Source: Pseudacidovorax intermedius
GTDB lineage: Bacteria > Pseudomonadota > Gammaproteobacteria > Burkholderiales > Burkholderiaceae_C
NCBI RefSeq assembly: GCF_003350475.1
Contig: NZ_QQAV01000003.1
Span: forward strand, 398,063-462,062
Reading direction: 5' to 3'
Length of the DNA stretch: 64,000 bases
Shown: in pieces, positions 20,620 to 30,762 of the stretch
Position numbering within the stretch: the stretch's first letter is position 1
How the letters are laid out: the number at the start of each line of letters is the position of its first letter
Notes under the pieces: generated by a model
The model's database searches: none
What the model saw: the letters and a program-made list of their open reading frames with translations, nothing else
Told to the model about the DNA's origin: nothing
Position numbers and translations under genes: made by a program

Positions 20620-22023
20620 GTGCTCGCGCGCCCCGCCAAGGCACACGAGCGCCTGGCCCAGGCCGGCCTGGCCATCACGGCGGCCTGCACCATCCTGCAG
20701 ATCGTGCTGGGCGGCCGTGCCTGGCAGGTGGCCGCCGCGCTGGGTCTGGCGGTGTTCATTGCGGCGGCCTGGTCGCGCGTCAGCAGACAGGCGCGGCTGT
20801 TCGCCGGCTTGGCCGTGCCAGGCGCACTGCTGGTGTGGCTGCTGGCGCCCGCGCCGGCCCCTGTGCTGCAAGCCGCGGTGGGGCAGAGCACGCAGTTCGC
20901 CGCGCTGCTGGCCGCCCTGGCGACGCTGCGCCTGCCGATGCGCCGCTCGCCGCTGATGGGCCGCGCCGCCGCCTCCCTGCTCGCCGCCAGCCCCGGTGCG
21001 CGGCACGGCACCGTGCTGTTCGGCAGCCACTGGCTGAGTCTGATGTTCAGCTTCGGCGTGGTGCCCATGATGGGCGAACTGCTGGAGCGCGCAGGCCTGC
21101 ATGTGCGCTCCAGCACGGTCGCCCGCGGCATGCTGGCCACCGTGATCCGCGGACTGGCCATGACGACCACCTGGTCGCCCATGGCGATCAGCTTCGCCAT
21201 CGTGAGTGCGGCCTTCCCCATGCTGGGTGTGCTGCCCTTCGTCGGCGCCGGGATGCTGGTGGCTGCATTCCTGCTGGGCGTGGAGACCTGGAGCGAGCGC
21301 CGCGTCGTCACCGAACCCGCCGGCCCGGACGCCGCGCCGGTGCCCGCCTCGCCTTCGGACCGGCGCGCCCTCTGGCTCATCCTGGGCATGAGCGTGCTGC
21401 TCTTCCTGGCCACGCTGTCGCTGCACGCGGCAACAGGCTGGAGCTTCATGGCCTGTGCCACGCTGACCATCCCCACCCTCAGCCTGGTCTGGGCGCTGGC
21501 GCAGTCCCGGTCGCGGCAGCGCGAGGACGGCCATGGCCGCCACGGCGCGCGGGCGGCACTGTCGCACTTCTTCGAGGTCCTCACCGAGACCCGCAGCGAG
21601 ATCTTCATCTTCTCGGCCGCCATCTTCATCGGCCAGGGCGTGCTGGCCGTCGCGCATGCGGCGGGCCTGGGCGCGGGCGGTACCGGCCTGCCCGGCTGGC
21701 TGCTGCCGCTGCTGTGCCTGGTCACCATTCCGCTGGTGGCAGCCCTGTCGGTGGCGCCCACCATCGCCGTGCTGATCTGGGCGCAGGTCTTCGCGGGCAC
21801 AGCCTCCGCACTGGCAGCGCCGCTCACGCACGCGCTGGCGCTGACGCTGGGCTGGTCGCTGGCCATCACGGTCTCGCCCGTGAGCGCCACGCTGCTGCTG
21901 GCGGGCGCCATGACCGGCGTGCCGCCGCGCGAGATCGCGCTGGGGTGGAACCGCGGCTTCGTGCTGCGCAGCGGCCTGGTCGCCGGCGCCGTGCTCGCCG
22001 GTCTCTACGCGCTGGGCTGCTGA
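20620..22023 (+). CDS. Unassigned polytopic inner-membrane protein (467 aa)
   Basis: A protein with roughly ten to twelve hydrophobic helices. I do not recognise a named family. Two halves each contain a loop rich in Ser, Thr and Pro between helices (GLAMTTTWSPMAISFAIVS and WSLAITVSPVSATLLLAGAM), a layout like two-fold-repeat secondary transporters, so a carrier role is an inference. The GTG at 20620 has GGAGG seven bases upstream and is the better start. An earlier GTG at 20557 overlaps the ATPase stop (GTGA) and would add a hydrophilic 21-residue tail. The 3' end overlaps the convergent IclR gene by 19 bp. Confidence 0.75.
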   Translation: MLARPAKAHERLAQAGLAITAACTILQIVLGGRAWQVAAALGLAVFIAAAWSRVSRQARLFAGLAVPGALLVWLLAPAPAPVLQAAVGQSTQFAALLAALATLRLPMRRSPLMGRAAASLLAASPGARHGTVLFGSHWLSLMFSFGVVPMMGELLERAGLHVRSSTVARGMLATVIRGLAMTTTWSPMAISFAIVSAAFPMLGVLPFVGAGMLVAAFLLGVETWSERRVVTEPAGPDAAPVPASPSDRRALWLILGMSVLLFLATLSLHAATGWSFMACATLTIPTLSLVWALAQSRSRQREDGHGRHGARAALSHFFEVLTETRSEIFIFSAAIFIGQGVLAVAHAAGLGAGGTGLPGWLLPLLCLVTIPLVAALSVAPTIAVLIWAQVFAGTASALAAPLTHALALTLGWSLAITVSPVSATLLLAGAMTGVPPREIALGWNRGFVLRSGLVAGAVLAGLYALGC

Positions 22024-22805
22024 GGGCCGAGCGCACGGGCCTGGCCCGCGATGTCCGCCTGCGCGGTGCGCAGCGCAGCCTCCACCCGCTGCCGCAGCGG
22101 CGCATCCAGCCGATGGGCAGGCACGGCCACCGACACCGCCGCCAGCGGGACGCCCATGGCATTGACGATGGGCAATGCCAGCGAGGCGACCTCCGGAATG
22201 CGGCCCGGAGCGCGGAACGCGACGGCGCCATCGGCCACCTCGCGCAGATGCGCAAGCAGCGCGTCGGCCTCTGCCCCCGCGGGCACGCCACAGCGCGCCA
22301 GCGTGGGCGCCCACTGGGCCATGCCGCGCATCGCCAGCATGGCCAGGCCGCCGGCCGTGTCGGTGATCGAGGCGCGCTCGCCCAGCGAGAACATGTAGGT
22401 CAGGCGCCGCCGGCAGACCTCGCGCCACATCACCAGCACCTCGTCGCCTTCGGCCTGCACCAAGAAGCAGCTCTCGTCGATGTCCAGCACCAGGCGGCTG
22501 AGCACCGGCTGGCTGATCTGCACGATGTCGGCTTCGGAGAGGTAGCGCCCGGCAATGCCGAGGATGCGGGAGCCCAGCGAATAGGCCCGGCTGAAGGCGT
22601 CGCGCCGCAGGTAGCCGGAACGCACCAGCGTGTCGAGGATGAGCGTGGTCGTGCTCTTGGGAATGCCCAGCCGCGCCGCGATGTCGGAATGCTTGAGCAG
22701 CCGGGCCTCGGCCACCAGCTCGATGATGTCGAGGGCGCGGCGCGCGGCGCGCACCTGCTTGGAATCTTCTGAAGAGGACTCGGGCGGGGGAGAGGAAGCA
22801 GTCAC
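22005..22805 (-). CDS. IclR-family transcriptional regulator
   Basis: A 266-residue IclR regulator. The N-terminal winged helix reads ALDIIELVAEARLLKHSDIAARLGIPKSTTTLILDTL. The effector domain follows (SCFLVQAEGDEVLVMWREVCRRR, ALPIVNAMGVPLAAVSVAVP). No ATG exists in a suitable place; GTG at 22805 gives the expected length, and TTG at 22847 is the alternative. It is convergent with, and overlaps, the last gene of the ABC-hydrolase operon, which it probably controls. Confidence 0.9.
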   Translation of the reverse strand: MTASSPPPESSSEDSKQVRAARRALDIIELVAEARLLKHSDIAARLGIPKSTTTLILDTLVRSGYLRRDAFSRAYSLGSRILGIAGRYLSEADIVQISQPVLSRLVLDIDESCFLVQAEGDEVLVMWREVCRRRLTYMFSLGERASITDTAGGLAMLAMRGMAQWAPTLARCGVPAGAEADALLAHLREVADGAVAFRAPGRIPEVASLALPIVNAMGVPLAAVSVAVPAHRLDAPLRQRVEAALRTAQADIAGQARALGPQQPSA

Positions 22806-22889
22806 GATGGGCAAGCGGGTGAGCCATCGCGAGTGCACCCCGGCCAACGGCGCGAGGACTTTAGCACCCGGCGTGCCAGCAACCGCCCC

Positions 22890-25493
22890 TCACTCGGCCG
22901 CCTGCCGCAGCGTGGCGGCCACCGGCCGGCGCAGCACTTCGCGCAGGCTCCACCAGCCGGCGCCCAGGGCCAGCAGCGCGCCCACGATGGCGCCGAATAG
23001 CGGCACCAGCGGCGAGGCCGTCCAGCGGAAGTCGAACACCCAGCGCGCCAGCGCCCAGCCGATGGCCGAGGCCACGATGCTCGCCAACAGACCCGCGAGC
23101 AGCCCGGTGCCGGCCAGCTCCGCGCGCTGAACCTGCCGCAGCAGGGCGGCGCGGGCACCCAGCGCGCGCATCACGGCGAACTCGCGCGCCCGCTCCTCGC
23201 GCGTGGCGCTCACCGCGGCGAACAGCACCACCAGGCCCGCCGCGAGCGTGAAGCCGAACAGGAACTCCACCGCGCGGATCACCTGGTCCAGCACGCGCTG
23301 CACCTGGGCGATGGTGCTGCTCATGTCGACATTGGTCACGTTGGGAAACTGCCGGACCAGGGTGTTGTCGAAGCTCGCGCTTCCGTCGCCGGGCCGCCCC
23401 AAGACGGAAGGCGCCCCCTCGGGGGGCAGCGGACCTCGCGCAGCGGGGGAGCGTGGGGGCAGCTTTTCTGGTGCGCGGAAGGCGGCCAGATAGGTGACCG
23501 GCACCTCGGCCGGCATCGCTGCCAAGGGGTACATCACGAAGAAGTTCGCATGCAGCGAGCCCCAGTCCACCTTGCGCGTCGAGGTGATGCGGCCCTCGCT
23601 GGTCACGCCGCCGATGTCGAAGCGCAGCCGGTCGCCCAGCTTCAGGCCCAGCGTCTCCATCAGGCCCTCTTCCACGCTCACGGCATCGGCCTCACCCGAG
23701 GTCCACGCACCCTGCACGATGCTGTTGTGGCCCGGCCGGTCGGCGGCATTGCTGAGGTTGAACTCGCGGTCGACCAGGCGCTTGGCGCGGTCCTCGCTGT
23801 AGTCGTCGGGGGTGACCGGCTTGTCGTTGATGGCCACCAGCCGGCCGCGGAACATCGGGTACCAGTCGTACTGCGCCACCCCGCCCTGGCGCAACGCGTC
23901 CTGGAAGGCCTGCGCCTGGTCGGGCATGACGTTGATGACGAAGCGGTTGGGCGCATCGGGCGGCGTGGCCTGGCGCCAGCTGTCCACCAGGTCGGTGCGC
24001 AGCAGCACCAGCAGCATCAGCGCCAGCAGGCCCACGGCCAGGCTGCTGACCTGCAGCACCGCATACACCGGCCGCGCCGACACCTGCCGCGTGGCCAGCA
24101 CCAGCCAGCGCGGTGCGCTGCCTTCGCGCACCACACGCCGCAGCATCAGCACGGCCAGCCAGGCCAGCACCGCGAACACCGCCACCGCGCCGGCGAAGCC
24201 GCCGACGGCGATCAGGCCCAGCTTGAGGTCGCTGCTCGCGGCCAGCAGCAGGGCCGCGAAGCCGGCCACGCCCAGGCCGAGCACCGCCGCCGACGCCGGC
24301 CGCAGCGCACCCAGCTCGCGGCGGATGACCCGCAGTGGTGGCACCTGCGCCAGCTGCAGCACCGGCGGCAGACCGAAGGCGAAGAGCAGCGTGAGACCCA
24401 TGCCCACGCCGAATAGCGCGGGCGATGCCGTGGCAGCAGGCAGGTCGCCATCGACCAGCCCCGCCAGCAGGCGCACGAACACATGGTGCACCGCATAACC
24501 GATGGCCACGCCCGCCAGGCTGGCGCCCAGGCCAATGACGCCGAACTCGACCGCGTAGGCCCCGGCGATGGTGCGCTGCCGCTGGCCCAGCACACGCAGC
24601 ATGGCGGCGCCGTCCAGATGCCGGGCCGCGAAGCCGCGCGCCGCCAGCGCCACGGCCACGGCCGACAGCAGTGCGGCCAGCAGGGCCACGAGGTTCAGGA
24701 ATTTCTCGGCCCGGTCCAGCGTCTGGCGCATCTCGGGCCGGCCGCTGTCCAGCGACTCCAGCCGGGCACCGCGCAGATCGCCGGCATCCAGGCGCTGCTG
24801 CACCTGGTCCGAAAAGCGCTTGACCGCCGGCGCCTCGCCCGCCACGGCAAGCCGGTAGCGGACGCGGCTGGCCGGCTGAACGAGGGCGGTGCGGGCCACG
24901 TCGGCCTGGTTCATCATGACCCGCGGCGCGAAGTTGAGGAAGCCGGCGCCGCGGTCGGGTTCGATCACCAGCACGCGGCGGATCGTGAGCGAGGCGTCGC
25001 CGAGCAGCAGGGTGTCGCCCACCTTCAGGTCCAGGGCTTCGAGCAGGCTGGCATCGACCCACACATCGCCGGGCGAGGGCACGTCGCGGGTGGCGGCGTC
25101 CGGCGCGCCGGCGGCATCGGCCACGCGCAGGCTGCCCCGCAGCGGATAGCCGGCCGTCACGGCCTTGAGCGCCACCAGCCGGCTCGCGCCCCCGCGGTCG
25201 TCGGGCGCCCGGGCCATGGTGGGGAAGTCGTAGGTCAGGGCCGACTGCAGGCCCTGGCCATGGGCTGCGTCCACTTGCGCCTGCGGTGGCGGGTTGTCCG
25301 TGACCAGCACCGCGTCGCCGCCCAGCAGCTGGCGGGCGTCGCGCGCCAGCCCGCCCTTGAGCCGGTCGGCGAAGAAGCCCACCGCCGTCAGCGCCGCCAC
25401 GGCCAGCAGCACGGCCACGATCAGCAGGCGCAGCTCGCCCGCACGCAGGTCGCGGCGCAGCGTGCGCCAGCCAAGGAAAAGAGCGTCTTTCAT
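22890..25493 (-). CDS. FtsX-like ABC permease of the YbbP family
   Basis: An 867-residue membrane protein. It starts MKDALFLGWRTLRRDLRAGELRLLI with a first helix near residues 20-40. A large periplasmic domain, two FtsX (DUF214) helix bundles and a final bundle near the C-terminus give about ten helices. E. coli YbbP works with the ATPase YbbA; no ATPase gene adjoins this one. Residues about 676-701 (PPRSPAARGPLPPEG and on) are a low-complexity insertion that coincides with an interspersed DNA repeat at 23390-23466. I chose the ATG at 25493; longer frames upstream are not protein-like. Confidence 0.88.
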   Translation of the reverse strand: MKDALFLGWRTLRRDLRAGELRLLIVAVLLAVAALTAVGFFADRLKGGLARDARQLLGGDAVLVTDNPPPQAQVDAAHGQGLQSALTYDFPTMARAPDDRGGASRLVALKAVTAGYPLRGSLRVADAAGAPDAATRDVPSPGDVWVDASLLEALDLKVGDTLLLGDASLTIRRVLVIEPDRGAGFLNFAPRVMMNQADVARTALVQPASRVRYRLAVAGEAPAVKRFSDQVQQRLDAGDLRGARLESLDSGRPEMRQTLDRAEKFLNLVALLAALLSAVAVALAARGFAARHLDGAAMLRVLGQRQRTIAGAYAVEFGVIGLGASLAGVAIGYAVHHVFVRLLAGLVDGDLPAATASPALFGVGMGLTLLFAFGLPPVLQLAQVPPLRVIRRELGALRPASAAVLGLGVAGFAALLLAASSDLKLGLIAVGGFAGAVAVFAVLAWLAVLMLRRVVREGSAPRWLVLATRQVSARPVYAVLQVSSLAVGLLALMLLVLLRTDLVDSWRQATPPDAPNRFVINVMPDQAQAFQDALRQGGVAQYDWYPMFRGRLVAINDKPVTPDDYSEDRAKRLVDREFNLSNAADRPGHNSIVQGAWTSGEADAVSVEEGLMETLGLKLGDRLRFDIGGVTSEGRITSTRKVDWGSLHANFFVMYPLAAMPAEVPVTYLAAFRAPEKLPPRSPAARGPLPPEGAPSVLGRPGDGSASFDNTLVRQFPNVTNVDMSSTIAQVQRVLDQVIRAVEFLFGFTLAAGLVVLFAAVSATREERAREFAVMRALGARAALLRQVQRAELAGTGLLAGLLASIVASAIGWALARWVFDFRWTASPLVPLFGAIVGALLALGAGWWSLREVLRRPVAATLRQAAE
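23390..23466. repeat. Interspersed palindromic repeat inside a coding sequence
   Basis: A GC-rich element in which GCCCCC (23413-23418) pairs with GGGGGC (23422-23427), flanked by CCGCCCCAAGACGGAAGGC and by CGCAGCGGGGGAGCG. It resembles intergenic repeats I associate with Comamonadaceae genomes. Here it lies in frame within the YbbP-like gene and is translated as a Pro/Gly/Arg-rich loop. Family membership is from memory, not from a search. Confidence 0.55.
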
Positions 25494-25540
25494 AGGAGTG
25501 ACGCACGATAGCCCAGCGCTTGCAGCCGCGCGGGAATGCG

Positions 25541-25563
25541 GGGCAATCCCGAAGGGATTTCCC
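25541..25563. repeat. Short inverted repeat between the YbbP-like and lipoprotein genes
   Basis: GGGCAATCCC, a GAA loop and GGGATTTCCC form a hairpin with one mismatch. The core GGGCAATCCCGAAGGG recurs at 35928-35943 in the selC-selD gap, so it is a small dispersed element rather than a gene-specific site. Confidence 0.55.
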
Positions 25564-25684
25564 GCATGCGCATCCGGGCGGCCGGCGGCCATGATGGTCC
25601 GGCGGACGCGGCGTCCTCCGACGCTGCCATGCGGCGGGCGCTGCAACCATGGCGGCCCAACCGATACGACGTCCAAGGAAGCCC

Positions 25685-25996
25685 ATGAACGCCCTCGCCC
25701 GATCCGCCCTCGCCATTGCCACCCTCGCCGCCGCGGGCGGCCTGCTGGCCGGCTGCGACCCCAAACCCAAGGCCGAGACGCCCACCGCCGCATCAACCTC
25801 CGGCGCCAGTGGGACACCTCAGGGCATCAACCCCGCGCCCTCCCATGCGGGCGTAGACTCCGGCGCCCACAAGGGCCCGGCCGAAGGCAGTTCGGCCATC
25901 GGCGGGGTGGCGGCAGGCCAGGCGGCTGGCGGCCACACCGTCGATGGCCCCACACCGGCACCGTCCAGCGGCGACGGTGCGGCGCCCAAGAACTGA
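25685..25996 (+). CDS. Small predicted lipoprotein
   Basis: A 103-residue protein with a lipoprotein signal. Positively charged residues are followed by a hydrophobic stretch and the lipobox LLAGC, with the acylated cysteine at about residue 24. The mature part is low-complexity, rich in Ala, Gly, Pro and Ser, and has no recognisable domain. The ATG at 25685 gives the proper signal peptide. It precedes fdnG by about 100 bp on the same strand, and I see no functional link to it. Confidence 0.7.
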   Translation: MNALARSALAIATLAAAGGLLAGCDPKPKAETPTAASTSGASGTPQGINPAPSHAGVDSGAHKGPAEGSSAIGGVAAGQAAGGHTVDGPTPAPSSGDGAAPKN

Positions 25997-26098
25997 AGAG
26001 CACCCCGGCGGCGGCCCGAAGAATTCCCACGACAGACGCATCACAGCGCGACCCACGATGAAGCCCACGAAACCCGTGTCATTGCAGGAGGTTCGGTC

Positions 26099-29000
26099 AT
26101 GGACATGAACCGCCGCCATTTCTTCCGCGTCAGCGGTGCCGGCCTGGTCGGCTCCAGCCTGGTGGCCCTGGGCTTCTCGCCCACCGCCGCGCTGGCCGAG
26201 ACCCGCCAGTTCAAGCTGGCCCGCACCACCGAGACGCGCCAGACCTGCACCTACTGCTCCGTGGGCTGCGGCCTTCTGATGTACAGCCTGGGCGACAAGG
26301 CCAAGAACGTGAAGGCCTCCATCCTTCACATCGAGGGCGACCCGGACCATCCCGTCAACCGCGGCACGCTCTGCCCCAAGGGCGCCGGCCTGCTCGACTT
26401 CGTGCACAGCCCCAACCGGCTGAAGTACCCCGAAGTGCGCGAGCCCGGCAGCACCGAATGGAAGCGAGTCAGCTGGGACGAAGCCTTCACCCGCCTCGCC
26501 CAACTGCTCAAGGCCGACCGCGACGCCAACTTCCAGGCCACCAATGCCGCCGGGCAGGTGGTCAACCGCTGGATCTCGACCGGGATGCTCTGCGCCTCGG
26601 CTTCCTCCAACGAAACCGGCTATCTCACGCACAAGGCATTCCGTTCGCTCGGAATGCTCGCCTTCGACAACCAAGCCCGCGTTTGACACGGACCGACGGT
26701 GGCCAGTCTGGCCCCGACGTTCGGCCGCGGTGCGATGACCAACCATTGGCAGGACATCCAGAACGCTGATCTGGTCCTGATCATGGGCGGCAATGCCGCA
26801 GAAGCGCATCCGTGCGGCTTCAAGTGGGTCATCGAGGCCAAGAAGCACAACAAGGCACGCCTCGTCGTGGTGGACCCGCGCTTCACGCGCTCGGCCGCCG
26901 TGGCGGACTATTACGCGCCCATTCGCGCCGGCTCCGACATCGCCTTCCTGGGCGGCGTCATCCACTACCTGCTGAGCCAGGACAAGATCCAGACCGAGTA
27001 CGTCCGCAACTACACCAACGCCCCCTTCATCGTGGGCCCGGACTACAAGTTCGAGGACGGCCTGTTCAGCGGCTACAACGCCGAGAAGCGCAGCTACGAC
27101 AACAAGAGCTGGGGCTACGCGCTCGACGAGCAGGGCAATGCCAAGGTCGACATGACCATGCAGGACCCGAACTGCGTGCTGCAGGTCATGAAGCGCCACT
27201 ATTCGCGCTACACGCCCGAGATGGTCAGCCGCATCACGGGCACGCCCCAGGACAAGTTCCTGAAGGTCTGCGAGTACATCGCCAGTACCGCGGTGCCCGG
27301 CCGCACCATGACCATCATGTATGCGCTGGGCTGGACGCAGCACAGCCAGGGCTCGCAGATCATCCGCACCGGCGCCATCGTCCAGCTGCTGCTGGGCAAC
27401 ATCGGCGCACCCGGCGGCGGCATGAACGCGCTGCGCGGCCACAGCAACATCCAGGGCCTGACGGACCTGGGCCTGCTGTCGAACTCGCTGCCCGGCTACC
27501 TCTCGCTGGCACGCGACACCGAGCAGACGCTGGACGACTACTACAAGCCCCGCGCCCTCAAGCCGCTGCGCCCCAACCAGATGAGCTACTGGCAGAACTA
27601 CCCCAAGTTCTTCGTCAGCATGCAGAAGGCCTGGTTCGGCAAGGCGGCCACCAAGGAGAACGACTGGGCCTTCCACTACCTGCCCAAGATCGACAAGCTC
27701 TACGACGTGCTCCAGGCCTTCGAGCTGATGGACCAGGGCAAGCTCAACGGCTACATCTGCCAGGGCTTCAACCCCGTCGGCTCCTTCCCGGACAAGCACA
27801 AGATCGTGCGCAGCCTGTCCAAGCTCAAGTTCCTGGTCACCATCGATCCGCTGATGACCGAGACCAGCGAGTTCTGGCGCAACTTCGGCGAGCACAACGA
27901 CGTCGACCCCAAGCAGATCCAGACCACGGTGTTCCGCCTGCCCTCCACCTGCTTCGCGGAGGAGAACGGCTCGGTCACCAACTCCAGCCGCTGGCTGCAG
28001 TGGCACTGGAAGGGCGCCGAGCCACCGGGCGAGGCGCTGGCCGACACCGAGATCGTGGGTCAGCTGTTCACGCGCTTGCGCGCGGCCTATGCCAAGGAGG
28101 GCGGCGCCTTCCCGGATCCGATCGTCAACCTGGCCTGGAACTACAAGATTCCGACTTCGCCCTCCCCCGAAGAGCTGGCGATGGAATACAACGGCAAGGC
28201 GCTGTCGGACCTGACCGACCCGAAGGATCCGACCAAGGTTCTGGCCAAGGCCGGCGAACAACTGGCCGGCTTCGGCCTGCTGCGCGACGACGGCTCGACG
28301 GCCAGCGGCTGCTGGATCTATGCCGGCGCCTGGACGCAGGCGGGCAACCAGATGGCGCGCCGCGGCAATGCCGACCCCTACGGCATCGGCATGGTGCAGG
28401 ACTGGGCCTGGGCCTGGCCGGCCAACCGGCGCGTCCTCTACAACGCCGCCTCCGCCGACCCCAAGACCGGCAAGCCCTGGGTGACCAAGCGCCCGCTGGT
28501 GTTCTGGGACGGTGCCAAGTGGACCGGCGCCGACGTGCCGGACATCCGCCCCGACGCCAACCCGGCCGACCCGGACGCGGTGCGCCCCTTCATCATGACC
28601 GCCGAGGGCGTGGCACGCCTGTTCGCGCCCACCGGCATGGCCGAAGGGCCGCTGCCGGAGCACTACGAGCCCTTCGAGTCGCCGCTGGAGAACAACCCGC
28701 TTCACCCCAACAACAAGGTGGCGCGGGCCAACCCGGCGGCACGCATCTTCAAGGGCGACCTGGAGCGCCTGGGCGTGCCCAAGGACTTCCCGTACGTGGC
28801 GACCAGCTACCGCTTGACGGAGCACTTCCACTACTGGACGAAGAACGTCATGACCTCGGCCATCATCCAGCCGCAGCAGTTCGTGGAGATCAGCGATGTG
28901 CTGGCGAAGGAAAAGGGCATCGCCAATGGCGACTGGGTCAAGGTGTCGAGCAAGCGCGGCTACATCAAGGCCGTCGCGCTGGTCTCCAAGCGCATCTCGG

Positions 29001-29173
29001 TGCTGCAGGTGGACGGCAAGACGGTGCACACCGTCGGCCTGCCGAACCACTGGGGATTCGTGGGCGTGGCCAAGCCGGGTTACCTGGTGAACACGCTGAC
29101 GCCGTTCGTGGGGGATGCGAACACGCAGACGCCCGAATACAAGTCCTTCACCGTCAACATCGAAAAAGCCTAG
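26099..29173 (+). CDS. fdnG: Selenocysteine-containing respiratory formate dehydrogenase, catalytic subunit
   Basis: A 1024-residue molybdopterin enzyme that oxidises formate in the periplasm. A twin-arginine signal (NRRHFFRVSGAG) starts it, and the ATG at 26099 follows AGGAGG by seven bases. The N-terminal [4Fe-4S] site is CTYCSVGCGLLMY with the later CPKGAG. Codon 196 is an in-frame TGA (26684-26686) in the context NQARV-U-HGPTVASLAPTFGRG, exactly where E. coli FdnG has Sec196, so it is read through and not a frame break. The remainder carries the bis-MGD-binding domains. It starts a co-directional run fdnG-fdxH-fdnI-fdhE-selA-selB-selC. Annotation programs that stop at the TGA will split the gene at 26686. 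Confidence 0.97.
26684..26713 (+). promoter_or_regulatory. Selenocysteine UGA codon and SECIS-like hairpin in fdnG
   Basis: The TGA at 26684-26686 is followed by a hairpin at 26701-26713: GGCC, loop AGTCT, GGCC. Bacterial SECIS elements lie just 3' of the UGA and present a G/U-rich apical loop. E. coli fdnG has a comparable stem with AGTCT in the loop. SelB, encoded 7 kb downstream, would bind it and deliver Sec-tRNA. Confidence 0.88.
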
Positions 29174-29188
29174 GGAAGGAGCGCACCC

Positions 29189-30142
29189 ATGTCTTCACTC
29201 CAATCCCTGGACATCGCCAAGCGCTCGGCCACCACGGTGCAGCCGCCCGTGGTGCGCCACCAGCCGCAGGTGCAGCCGGTGGCCAAGCTGATCGACGTGT
29301 CCGCCTGCATCGGCTGCAAGGCCTGCCAGGTGGCATGCATGCAGTGGAACGACCTGCGCGACGAGGTCGGCACCACCCACGGCACCTACGACAACCCGAT
29401 GGACCTCTCGCCGGCCTCCTGGACGGTGATGCGCTTCTCGGAAGTCGAGCCCGAAGAGGGCAAGCTCGAATGGCTGATCCGCAAGGACGGCTGCATGCAC
29501 TGCGAGGACCCGGGCTGCCTCAAGGCCTGCCCGGCGCCCGGCGCCATCGTCAAGTACACCAACGGCATCGTCGACTTCATCAGCGAGCATTGCGTGGGCT
29601 GCGGCAACTGCGTCACGGGCTGCCCCTTCAATGTGCCGCGCATCAACAAGGCGGACAACCGGGCCTACAAGTGCTCGCTGTGCTCCGACCGCGTGGGCGT
29701 GGGCCTGGAGCCGGCCTGCGCCAAGGTCTGCCCCACCGGCGCCATCCAGTTCGGCACGAAGGAGGACATGCACGAGTACGCCGCCGAGCGCCTCGTCGAC
29801 CTCAAGGAGCGCGGCTATGCCAATGCGGGCGTCTACGACCCGCAAGGCGTTGGCGGCACGCACGTCATGTACGTGCTGCAGCATGCCGACCGGCCCGAGC
29901 TCTACCACGGCCTGCCCAAGGATCCGACGATCAGCCCGCTGGTCTCGCTCTGGAAGGGCATCGCCAAGCCGCTGGGCCTGCTGGCCATGGCCGGCGCGGT
30001 GATCGGCGGCTTCTTCCACTACATGAAGGTGGGGCCGGTCGAGGCCAAGGAAGACAAGGATGCCGATGGCGTTGCCGATGACGGCGAGGTCGTCGTCATC
30101 GAGAAACCCGTCGCAGACCGCCGTGAAGGAGCCCAGCCATGA
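29189..30142 (+). CDS. fdxH: Formate dehydrogenase iron-sulfur (beta) subunit
   Basis: A 317-residue subunit carrying four [4Fe-4S] clusters. The first ferredoxin motif [11 protein letters not shown] has cysteines at 40, 43, 46 and 50. [30 protein letters not shown] and CSLCSDR with CAKVCPTG follow. A single hydrophobic helix near residues 255-275 anchors it in the membrane, and the C-terminal tail is acidic ([13 protein letters not shown]). It passes electrons from FdnG to the cytochrome subunit. The start follows AAGGAG, 15 bp after the fdnG stop. Also called fdnH or fdoH. Confidence 0.96.
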   Translation: MSSLQSLDIAKRSATTVQPPVVRHQPQVQPVAKLIDVSACIGCKACQVACMQWNDLRDEVGTTHGTYDNPMDLSPASWTVMRFSEVEPEEGKLEWLIRKDGCMHCEDPGCLKACPAPGAIVKYTNGIVDFISEHCVGCGNCVTGCPFNVPRINKADNRAYKCSLCSDRVGVGLEPACAKVCPTGAIQFGTKEDMHEYAAERLVDLKERGYANAGVYDPQGVGGTHVMYVLQHADRPELYHGLPKDPTISPLVSLWKGIAKPLGLLAMAGAVIGGFFHYMKVGPVEAKEDKDADGVADDGEVVVIEKPVADRREGAQP

Positions 30143-30762
30143 GCCGTGTCTACCTGCGCCGCTACAAGGACGGCACGCGGATGAACCACTGGTTCATCGT
30201 CGTCATGTTCTTCTGCGCCGCCCTCTCGGGCCTGGCCTTCTTCCACCCCGCGCTGTTTCCGCTGACCAACCTCTTCGGCGGCGGGCAGTGGACGCGCATC
30301 CTGCATCCCTTCATGGGCCTGCTGATGGTGCTGGGCTTCGTCTTCATGTTCTTCGGCCTCTGGCGCGAGAACCTGATCGACCGCAACGACGTCGAATGGA
30401 TGAAGCGCTCGGGCCAGATGCTGGCCGGCCACAAGGAGCACATGCCGCCAGTGGGCAAGTACAACGCGGGCCAGAAGCTGGTGTTCTGGGTCATGGCGCT
30501 GTCGCTGCTGGTGCTGCTGGCGACGGGCTTCCTGTTCTGGAGTCCGTGGTTCGTGCACTACTTCCCGATCACGCTGCGCCGCATCGCGGTGGTGCTGCAT
30601 GCGGCCTCGGCCGTGTTCTTGGTGCTGGCGGTGATCATGCATGTGTACGCCGCCATCTGGGTCAAGGGCACCATGCGGGCCATGACGCGCGGCACCGTCA
30701 CCGAAGGCTGGGCGCGGCTCAACCATCCGGTGTGGCATCGCGAGATGACGGGACGCGACTGA
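30139..30762 (+). CDS. fdnI: Formate dehydrogenase cytochrome b (gamma) subunit
   Basis: A 207-residue cytochrome b556 subunit with four membrane helices, starting [31 protein letters not shown]. Histidines suited to haem b ligation lie in [12 protein letters not shown] and in [20 protein letters not shown]. It passes electrons to quinone. The ATG overlaps the fdxH stop (ATGA). About 150 bp with no gene separates it from fdhE. Confidence 0.94.
   Translation: MSRVYLRRYKDGTRMNHWFIVVMFFCAALSGLAFFHPALFPLTNLFGGGQWTRILHPFMGLLMVLGFVFMFFGLWRENLIDRNDVEWMKRSGQMLAGHKEHMPPVGKYNAGQKLVFWVMALSLLVLLATGFLFWSPWFVHYFPITLRRIAVVLHAASAVFLVLAVIMHVYAAIWVKGTMRAMTRGTVTEGWARLNHPVWHREMTGRD

Noticed and set aside
26099-26686. 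A separate truncated formate dehydrogenase gene ending at TGA, followed by a second gene from 26699
   Set aside because: The homology runs unbroken across the TGA in the FdnG context, a SECIS-like hairpin follows, and the full Sec machinery is encoded downstream. It is one selenoprotein gene.
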